Below are positions 55,386 through 64,000 of a stretch of DNA of 64,000 nt, piece after piece. Where the stretch lies: assembly GCF_963678635.1 (NCBI RefSeq), contig NC_087067.1:27351547-27415546 (forward strand). Direction: 5' to 3'. Numbering within the stretch: the first letter of the stretch is position 1; every line of letters starts with the position of its first letter. The notes beneath the pieces were generated by a model. The model had not been told where the DNA came from. It searched no databases and saw only the letters and a list, made by a program, of their open reading frames with translations. The translations under genes and the position numbers were made by a program. The stretch is from Symsagittifera roscoffensis (lineage: Eukaryota; Xenacoelomorpha; Acoela; Convolutidae).

Positions 55386-58080
55386 GGAAGAAGTTTTGCA
55401 GATAATTCTTCATTGATTTCGAGAATGAAGAAGACGTGGGTGCTTACCTGACTCCCCCTGCATTATTGTATGGTCAGTAGCTGAGCCCTCAACCGCCAAT
55501 TTTCCAAGGTCGCGATGTCCCGAAGTCCTCTATATGTTCTACTGAAGTAGATTCACTCGCTTGTCGCCTCGTGTCGTTCCCTCAATTCCACTAATTGCTC
55601 GATACTCAGCCAGAGCTGGACTCCAGTGTAACTCCAACTTCAGTGTTGCACACCCAGTGTTTACAATAAATCTTATCTTCAGCAATGGGTTATGGACTAT
55701 CAGATAAAATGCTAGCACAGTCGGATGATGTGAAGATATTTAAGAAGTAGTGTGCTCACTATCCAGTTCATAAAATAAAAAATTTTACTCAAAATGAAAA
55801 GAAAGAAGAGGGGAAAAAATGTATATGCGTTGCGATCAGCCTGTCAAACTCGTTAGTTGAACTTGTTTTTAAAGAAAGAGCAATCCATGTTTAAGGCCGA
55901 ACTAAACAGATAAAACTTGAAGGCAGTTATCTTTCGCTCAAGTCGGCGCCTATTGCACCCACCGAAGTTTGTCTCATCTAATTGAAATTCTTAGGGCTAC
56001 CACTCCTCCAAAAAAATCATTTTCAGATTTCAATCCGAAGTAATTTAATATCGTGTTTTTAGTATAAATTTGATTCGCGAATTTTCGGGTATGAGTTTGT
56101 ATCAGTCTTAGTTAGTTTTTTTTGCTTAAATGTCAGTCACCAATGCAGTCACTGGTTTCTTGTCGTTCTCGGTCTGCCTATGTGTCCTAATATCCTAATG
56201 TATCTCAGTAACTTTCTCTAAATGTCTTGTTTTTTTGCTTTATTTGGTGTATTAGGACCACTCTCGTTATGTTCGTAAACTTTGGATCACTCCGGATCGC
56301 TGTTTGGGGACTCTTCCGAGTTGGCAAAAGTGGGACCCTTCGGGATTGGCAACATTAGGATCCTTCCGGATTGGCGATATTAGGAATTAGGACCCATCCC
56401 TATCGGCGAAATTGATACCGTTCCGGGTTTGCAAAAAGGGGACCTTTCAGGATTGCGACCCTTCCGGATTGGAAAAATCAGGACCCCTCCGGATTGGCAA
56501 AAATGAGACTCATCCGGATGGTACCCCTACTAGGTATGTTCAGAAGAGTGAGACCCTTCCGCATACAGTCCTTAAGCTCTGTAATAGAAAAAAGATAATT
56601 AGGAAGGGTTTATTTCATTTTTGCAACCCTCCTGATTCAAGCTAAGCTGCTAATTTTACATTTTCCCCTAACTTGGACGGGTATTTTAGCAAGCCTACTC
56701 TCGAATTACTTGCTTCTTACAAAAGACACAGGCCCTTCCTCATTGTCGAAAGCAAAGTAAAACTGCCTTATTCAACCCTTGCTACCGTCTGGTAGTAGTA
56801 TAAGGGCTTTCAAAAAAATTTGTGAACCGGGAACGGTCCATCAACTCAAAAATAATTTTTATTTCTAAAAACAGTCAAAAAAATTTCTTTGGTCAATATT
56901 TCCGAAAAAATATTGCTTCACGCTTATACAATTTTACTTCTCAATATATTGGTCCCAAAGTAAATTGGATTCTTCCAGAGATTCTCAGTTTATAAAACAA
57001 AATATCTTTCGTCCAATCTAAAAAAACTTTCAATTGTATAGTTTTTGCCAATGTTTTTCTGCAAATCTGTCCTATTGGTCTAGAAGTTATCAACATGCAC
57101 TCAGTAAGCCTGCAGTCGTCTATTTCAAGGCATAAGAAGATCTGATCAGAAACGTTTCAGCAAAAAAAAATTCCAAAAACAATGCAAATTTGACCCCTCC
57201 CGATTGGCGAACCATCTAAACCAATTTCGTTAAGCCTGATTTCGCTGGGACAAGGAAGGTTACCCGTAAACGGGACATAAAACCTGTCGATTAACTAGTG
57301 TATGTTATTGCACTAATTTGAAAATTTTGAAAATTTTTCTTTGCGCGTTTTGTTTTACGGATAAAAAATGGTGAAAAACTGGATCAAGATCAGGGAATTG
57401 TTCTACTCATGTCCGAGTTATTTTCAACCAGTTTCTGTAAATGTATTAGTTGAATTACAATGAGACTCACTTGCTTAGCGCTTTTTCGGATTTGAAAAAC
57501 GGATATATCTCAAAAAATGTGGTTCGAGGTGGGAGCAAAGTATTAATATTTTGACCCTCAAATTGATCGGTTTACCTTCTCTTTGTTTCAAAAATTGAAC
57601 GTGAGTATTAAATCGGTTAGTTTTAGTAGAAAAAAACTTATAAATTTCAACCCCTTCGGGTCTGTTCAGGAACCGATTTGAGGTGCTTAACTCGGTGAAG
57701 GGTCAATAGATGAGGTCACTGTCCAGCCCCTCACAGATTGATATCGTAATTTCTGAAGCGAAAGGATACAAACATATTTAATGATATCCAGCAATCGACT
57801 CCTGTTATCCTTCCGACATTTCTGGCTACTTCTGCACTTCTGGATTGAACTTCTTCTTCAATCTCTTCATCCTTCCGGATTGAATGCACATTAGCGAAAA
57901 CGTGTGTAAATACTCAAATAACCCTACAGCACAGGCACAAAGGGAAAGGCTACAGGGTTCACAACAAGAGTCGGGTCTGATAAAAATGTCCCTAACAATA
58001 ACAAAAATGAAAGTCGGATCACATCTCGTCGGAGGGGGTGGGTTGCTCTCCAATATTTGTTTTATTCTCACTTTTTTTGG
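55386..58080. repeat. Non-coding block W, first copy
   Basis: No coding-like frame. Begins GAAGTTTTGCAGATAATTCT; contains the CCTTCCGGATTGG motif cluster, several AT-rich runs and, near 57970-58030, the GTCGGATCACATCTCGTC segment related to 11340. Repeated at 61008-63676 and again from 63686. Confidence 0.85.
56285..56560. repeat. Cluster of ACCCTTCCGGATTGG motifs
   Basis: About nine imperfect copies of (G)GA(C/T)CCTTCCGGATTGGCAAA at roughly 25-30 bp spacing. The same cluster lies at 61890-62165. Confidence 0.85.
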
Positions 58081-58441
58081 CGGTTTTTCAGTTATAATAG
58101 GGTTTTTTGGTTTTTTCTTACGTTCTATACTAATTTTTTGAAAACTTTTAAGAGTTTTTGGTCATACAACGCTTAAGGAGTGACGGAACGATCAATTCTT
58201 TGTCCCACTTCCTGATATGGGAGTTTTTGATTTTTACTGGGTTTAAAAGCTTACTCGGAAGGCTTTCACATTTCTGACCACGCTTCTAGCTCTTGATCAA
58301 GAGCTTTATTTAGAGCATCTGCTCGGTGAGGAGGCTTCAGTTAATGGATTTGCAGATCAAGACCTGACCCAGGAGTGTCATAAAAACACATATATAACAT
58401 TCGGACGGAAGTACATACCGATTGCAAAAAAACTAGATCCT
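58081..58441. other. W extension related to 11400-11850
   Basis: T-rich tract then CCCAGGAGTGTCATAAAAACAC, matching 11770 (CCCAGGAGCGCCATAAAAAC). Absent after the second W copy, where W restarts instead. Confidence 0.6.
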
Positions 58442-58969
58442 AAAGCGTAAAAGCCCTGTTTTAGGAGTGACCTCATATGACACAAAAATCACAATGAATT
58501 GGCTACGGTAGAATCACTTAAGGATCTATTTAATTTATACATCAGCCAATCATTTTAGGGCTTACCTCTAGTTATACATCAGCCAATCGTTTTAGCCATG
58601 TTGGTGGTTCAGAGCCAATATGACTGCCTGGTTGTAAACGTATGCTAACCATACGTCGAAACGTAGCAGAGGGTAGAGTTCATATCAGCTGAGCATAGGA
58701 TCAGGAGTTTTCAAGCGTGATTTTTATGGCTCAACGGATTTCAGTGACTAGGGCCGTGAAGAGGACCTGGAAAACGATCAATTGTGATGGCAGAGAGAAG
58801 GAAGAGATGTTGAAGGAAGTTTTCTCTCACAAAGCAATTCTAATTTTTTTTCTTCCTTTTCTTCCTTTGCTTCTTTTTCGTTCACATCTTTCTTTTAACT
58901 TTCGTCGGTTAGAATATGTTAACAAAACTTCTGAACACTTCTAATCATTATTTGCTTCATCTCTTTCGG

Positions 58970-60735
58970 CTGTTAATATTGTTCAACCACTTCATCCTTC
59001 GCAATCTCGAGTTCAGTGTCTTGCAACACATCAGTGGCCATTCTTACGCAATTGGAGGCAGTCCTCTGACACCTTTGCTCTTCTATTATTTGCTTACAAA
59101 AGAGTAGAGGATCTACAGTTCTACAGTAGTCTCTCTGTTTCTGCAGAAGCTGTTGTGAAGGCACATCATATTTCTCTCCAGATTTTTCTTCAACATCTCT
59201 TCTTTTTTTCTTCATACAAAAATAATTGTCTTAACAGTTCTCTTCACTGCTGTGGCTGCCGCATTCCGATTCGTCACAAAAGCTTCTAATCCTAAATGCA
59301 GCTGATACGAACTGTAGATTCTGCTGTCCTTCGACATAATTTTTTTAGCATACTCGTACAAACAGGCGGTCAAGTTGGCTCTGAAATATGGCATCAGTTG
59401 TCTTCGGCCCATATTTTCTTCACTTTTATCGGAAAGTTTAAGATTTTACACAATGTCTATAAAAGATCTAAAACTTTTAGACAATCAAATTCTTGCGACA
59501 GATCTTTAATCGGTCCTTTCTGTCGGTTTTTCTCTCCAACATGAACTTCCAACCATTGAATTGCCATCATAACTTCAATTATTAATATCGTTGAGGGATG
59601 CGACGAACCTGGTAACAAACAATGCGCAATGACCCACTATCGAAGGGTTGATCCACTATCGTCCTCGTGATCTTCATGTCCACTAACACAAAGTGTACTG
59701 GGTTTCAGCTTTTGCAAATTGAAGCCACTTCTACAGTCATGGCTTTGAATATCTCATGCTTTTTATGTAGAATCAATAGTGACTCTAGAGAAGCCATTAT
59801 GCTGTACAATCTTAGTGCAGTCACTAGAATCACTTCGGTTCCTCCTTGACAACCTGCTACTAGCTCTGTTCCTCCCCTTTTCTCGGTTAATTCTAGAGTC
59901 TACGACTTCTGCCTGATTGGTCCACAGTATTATCTGGATATCAGAGTTTCCCCATAGACACTTTCATGAAACTGAAATCTTTGTTGAAAAATCTTCTGTT
60001 CTGGTCTATCTTCCCCAGGGGTTCTTTTTCTACTGGCTGTTTCAAGTTTCATAATCAAATTTAGAGGCTCGCTGTGCTGAATGTCCAAAGGTGCTTGTAA
60101 AAGTAACGTTTTACCAAGGTCACTGCCTTCTTTCAACATCCTCGCGCAGGTGTTTAGTGCTATTGACGACATTTGTTTCAGTAATAACCGGTCATAAAAA
60201 GGAGCGTCTCTCCGTTTTACGAGCGCCACTGCCGCCCCTTCACAACTTATCAGGTCTCTAAGATGCGTCATCAAGAGCACTTTTTCCTCCTTTGATCTTT
60301 TCGTTTCTTCCGAGGCGTACTCTCCTAGCGTCAGCCCCGCCATGCACCAGGTGAGTCTGGTTGCAACTCAGTCCTGACGTACAAGATAGCTATTAGAGAG
60401 CGTGTTTTCGAGGACGTTCTCATTTGTTCCTCAAAATGACGTAACAATACTGCCCGCCACCGGAGTTGATTCATACGCCATGAGCTGATTCACTGTTTCA
60501 GTGTGCAATTCCGATGAGTCTAGTGTTTCATAATGCTTTTGCTTCATCATCCTGTCATTTATGATTTCTAAAAGATAACACTCCATAGCATCCGTTTTTT
60601 AGAGCTATCAGATGTCCTATCAGAAGCCGCAATCCTGCATCCATCATCTCCATGTATCCACCGGCGTGCTCGTCCATCAGATTTCTCTCCGATACCGTTG
60701 ATCAATTGTGCTCAACTGGAATTAGCTGTCCACCG
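58970..60735 (-). pseudogene. P-family protein, V subfamily, copy V2
   Basis: Near-identical to V1. The 137-codon frame 60343-59930 is again intact with only a handful of substitutions (for example KKLLMTH/KVLLMTH, EQMSSM/KQMSSI). The frame 59412-59212 preserves RANLTACLYEYAKK, which corresponds to FIANSTAWLYEYAEK in array U, and 59215-58973 the C-terminus. The frame 59930-60343 staying open in both copies may mean selection or simply a recent duplication. Confidence 0.58.
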
Positions 60736-61007
60736 ACGCTTAACTTTCCGTGATTTCTGTTCAAACAAATGAAGTCTTTGAGCCTACTTTAATCACAATG
60801 ACTCATAATCTCCATTTTAAATGTGGCTCCCGTAAAAGTGGTATCCAGTTGATAAAATAGTAAATTTTATTCTTGTCGAAAACAAAGAAGAAAGAAACAA
60901 CTGTTGTAGCTCAGTTGTGATCCGAAAAAATCATCATTTTCGTTTTTATCATCCTCTTGCTGAGTGTCTATCCCGTCAACAGTTCCTGCGCCCATGGTAA
61001 TTGGGAA

Positions 61008-63676
61008 GAAGTTTTGCAGATAATTTTTCATTGATTTCGAGAATGAAGAAGACGTGGGTGCTTACCTGACTCCCCCTGCATTATTGTATGGTCAGTAGCT
61101 GAGCCCTCAACCGCCAATTTTCCAAGGTCGCGATGTCGCAAAGTCCTCTATATGTTCTACTGAAGTAGATTCACTCGCTTGTCGCCTCGTGCCGTTCCCT
61201 CAATTCCACTAATTGCTCGATCCTCAGCCTGACCTGGACTCCATTGTAACTCCACCTCCAGTGTTGCACACCCAGTGTTTACGATAAATCGTATCTTCAG
61301 CAATGGGTTATGGACTATCAGATAAAATGCTAGCACAGTCGGATGATGTGAAGATATTTAAGAAGTAGTGTGCTCACTATCCAGTTCATAAAATAAAAAA
61401 TTTTACTCAAAATGAAAAGAAAGAAGAGGGGAAAAAATGTATATGCGTTGCGATCAGCCTGTCAAACTCGTTTGTCGAACTTGTTTTTTCAAGAAAGAGC
61501 AATCCATGTTTAAGGCCGAACTAAACAGATAAAACTTGAAGGCAGTTATCTTTCGCTCAAGTCGGCGCCTATTGCACCCACCGAAGTTTGTGTCATCTAA
61601 TTGAAAGTCTTAGGGCTACCACTCCTCCAAAAAAAAATCATTTTCAGATTTCAATCCGGAGTAATTTATAAATTTGATTCGTAAATTTTCGGATATGAGT
61701 TTGTATCAGTCTTAGTTAGTTTTTTTTTTGCTAAAATGCCAGTCACCAATGCAGTCATTGGTTTCTTTTCGTTCTCGGTCTGCCTATGTGTCCTAATATT
61801 CTAATGTATCTCAGTAACTTTCTGTAAATGTCTGTTTTTTTTGCTTTATTTGGTGTTTTAGGACCCCTCTCGTTATGTTCGTAAGTTTTGGATCAATCCG
61901 GATCGCTGTTTGGGGACTCTTCCGAGTTTGCAAAAAAGGGACCCTTCGGGATTGGCAACATTAGGATCCTTCCGGATTGGCAATATTAGGAATTAGGACC
62001 CATCCCTATCGGCGAAATTGATACCTTTCCGGGTTTGCAAAAAGGGGACCTTTCAGGATCGCGACCCTTCCGGATTGGAAAAATCAGGTCCCTTCCGGGT
62101 TGGCAAAATGAGACTCATCCGGATGGTACCCCTACTAGGTATGTTCAGAAGAGTGAGACCCTTCCGCATACATTCCTAAAGCTCTGTAATAGAAACAAAT
62201 AAATAAGGAAGGGTTTATTTCATTTTTGCAATCCTCCGGATTCAAGCTAAGCTGCTAATTTTACATTTTCCCCCAACTTGGACGGGTATTTTAGCAAGCC
62301 TACTCTCGAATTACTTGCTTCTTACAAAAGACACTTGCTCTTCTTCATTGTCGAAAGCAAAGTAAAACTGCCTTATTCAACCCTTGCTACCGCCTAGTAG
62401 TAGTATAAGGGCTTTCAAAAAACATTTGTGAACCGGGAACGGTCCATCAACTCAAAAATAATTTTTATTTCTAAAAACAGTCAAAAAAATTTCCTTGGTC
62501 AATATTTCCAAAAAAAGATTGCTTCACGTTTATACGATTTTATTTCTCAATATATTGGTACCAAGTTAAATTGGATTCTTCCAGAGATTCTCAATTTATG
62601 AAACAAAAAATCTTTCGTCCAATCTAAAAAACTTTCAATTTTTTAGCTTTCGCCAATATTTTTCTGCAAATATGTCCTATTGGTCTAAAAGTTATCAACA
62701 TGCACTCAAAAAGCCTGCAGTCTTGTATTTCAAGGCATAAAAAGATCTGATCAGAAACGTTTCAGCAAAAACAAATTTCAAAAACAATGCAAATTTGACC
62801 CCTAACGATTGGCGAACCATATAAACCAATTTCGTTAAGCCTAGTTTTACTGGGACAAGGAAGGTTACCCGTAAACGGGACATAAAAACTGTCGATTAAC
62901 TAGTGTATGTTATTGCACTAATTCAAAAATTTTGAAAATTTTCCTTTCCGCGTTTTGTTTTACGGATAAAAAATCGTGAAAAACTGGATCAAGACACTGA
63001 ATTGTTCTACTCATGTCCGAGTTATTTTCAACCAGTTTCTGTAAATGTATTAGTTGAATTACGATGAGACTCACTTGCTTAGCGCTTTTTCGGATTCGAA
63101 AAACGGATATATCTCAAAAACTGCGGTTCGAGGGGGGAACAAAGTATTAATATTTTGACCATTAAAATGATCGGCTTACCTTCTGTTTGTTTCAAAAATT
63201 GAACATGAGTTTTAAATCCGTTAGTTTTAGTAAAAAAAAATTATAAATTTTGAGCCCTTCGGGTCTGTTCAAGAACCTATTTGAGCTGCTTAACTCGGTG
63301 AAGGGTCACTAAAGTGAGGTCACAGTCCAGCCCCTCACAGATTGATATCGTAATTTCTGAAGCGAAAGGATGCAAAGTTATTTAATGATACCCAGCAGTC
63401 GACTCTTGTTATCCTTCCGACATTTCCGGCTACTTCTGCACTTCTGGATTGAACTTCTTCTTCAATCTCTTCATCCTTCCGGATTGAAAGCACATTAGCG
63501 AAAACGTGTGTTAATACTCAAATAACCCTACAGCACAGGCACAAAGGGAAGGCTACAGGGCTCACAACAAGAGTCGGGTTTGATAAAAATGTCCCCAACA
63601 ATAACAAAAATGAAAGTCGGATCGCATCTCCTCGGAGGGGGTGGGTGGCTCTCCAATATTTTTTTTATTCTCACTG
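61008..63676. repeat. Non-coding block W, second copy
   Basis: Close match to 55386-58080, with the motif cluster at 61890-62165. Ends at CTCACTGTTT where it diverges from the first copy. Confidence 0.85.
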
Positions 63677-63685
63677 TTTCTCACA

Positions 63686-64000
63686 GAAGTTTCGCAGATA
63701 ATTCCTCATCGTTTTCGAGAATGAAGAAGAAGTGGGTGCTTTCCCTGACTCCCTCTGCATTAATGTATGGTCAGTAGCTGAGCCCTCAACCGCCAATTTT
63801 CCAAGGTCGCGATGTCGCAAAGTCCTCTATATGTTATACTGAAGTAGATTCACTCGCTTGTCGCCTCGTGCCGTTCCTCAATTCCACTAATTGTTCGATC
63901 CTCAGCCTGAGCTGGACTCCATTGTAACTCCACCTCCAGTGTTGCACACCCAGTGTTTACAATAAATCGTATCTTCAGCAATGGGTTATGGACTATCAGA
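63686..64000. repeat. Start of a third W block
   Basis: Matches 61011-61330 and 55390-55710 to the window edge, giving a W-to-W period of about 2.68 kb. Confidence 0.85.

Larger units (their letters stand above)
52851..64000. repeat. Tandem array V (5.59-kb unit)
   Basis: Units start at 52851 and 58442 (period 5,591 bp) and are highly similar throughout. Each holds P 3'-end sequence, an internally deleted minus-strand P, and non-coding block W. The second unit ends at about 63676 and W restarts at 63686, with the window ending inside this extra W. Confidence 0.92.

Noticed and set aside
57884-58141. 85-codon frame with hydrophobic C-terminus in W
   Set aside because: The equivalent place in the second W copy is frameshifted and diverges into other sequence; no sign of coding selection.
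1-64000. Reassignment of UAG as a sense codon to explain the TAG stops in G1
   Set aside because: The pol stops include TGA and TAA, frameshifts are common, and the duplicated copy has a His codon where one TAG occurs; ordinary decay is sufficient.
1-64000. CRISPR arrays, tRNA and rRNA genes
   Set aside because: No regular short-repeat/spacer pattern and no cloverleaf or rRNA-like sequence was noticed; the repeats present are long and contain coding remnants.

Overview
The window looks like a repeat-dense piece of a eukaryotic, most likely invertebrate animal, genome. I see no bacterial operons, rRNA or tRNA genes, and no clearly intact host gene. Three retroelement classes found together in animals are recognisable: Ty3/Gypsy LTR retrotransposon (two copies), a CR1-type LINE, and Penelope-like (PLE) fragments. 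Almost everything is decayed: in-frame stops, frameshifts, deletions and nested tandem duplications. One 200-base assembly gap (N run) lies at 39239-39438. The species cannot be named from the sequence alone.

Layout. (1) 1-9065, minus strand: Gypsy element G1, cut by the left window edge, with gag, zinc knuckles, protease, reverse transcriptase, RNase H and integrase still readable. A 1,285-bp tandem duplication in the pol spacer/integrase region shifts the frame, and the N-terminal part of RT appears deleted. (2) 9066-12480: non-coding sequence with a 185-bp hairpin-bearing tandem repeat and clusters of a CGGAGGGT motif; part of it is related to sequence at 57.9-58.4 and 63.5-63.7 kb. (3) 12564-13765, minus: 5'-truncated CR1 LINE. 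(4) 13752-35239: array U, four head-to-tail units of 5.65, 7.70, 7.29 and 0.84 kb (last truncated). Each complete unit holds a plus-strand PLE fragment, a minus-strand PLE fragment followed by a hammerhead-ribozyme-like motif, and a minus-strand broken copy of a protein family I do not recognise, here called P. (5) 35250-37310, minus: a divergent P copy with longer open stretches. (6) 37345-45500, plus: degenerate second Gypsy element G2, whose integrase end is tandemly repeated about four times and interrupted by a P fragment. (7) 45538-47570, plus: two coding-like stretches of unknown function. (8) 47571-52850, plus: short-period array of P 3'-end and P upstream sequence, opposite in polarity to array U. 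(9) 52851-64000: array V, a 5.6-kb unit repeated, with an internally deleted minus-strand P copy and a 2.68-kb non-coding block W.

The unifying theme is one unrecognised protein family, P, present in at least eight broken copies, in both orientations, at several divergence levels, always embedded with retroelement debris. Whether P was a host gene caught up in local amplification, or cargo of a mobile or endogenised element, cannot be decided here; it is the best candidate for something undescribed.
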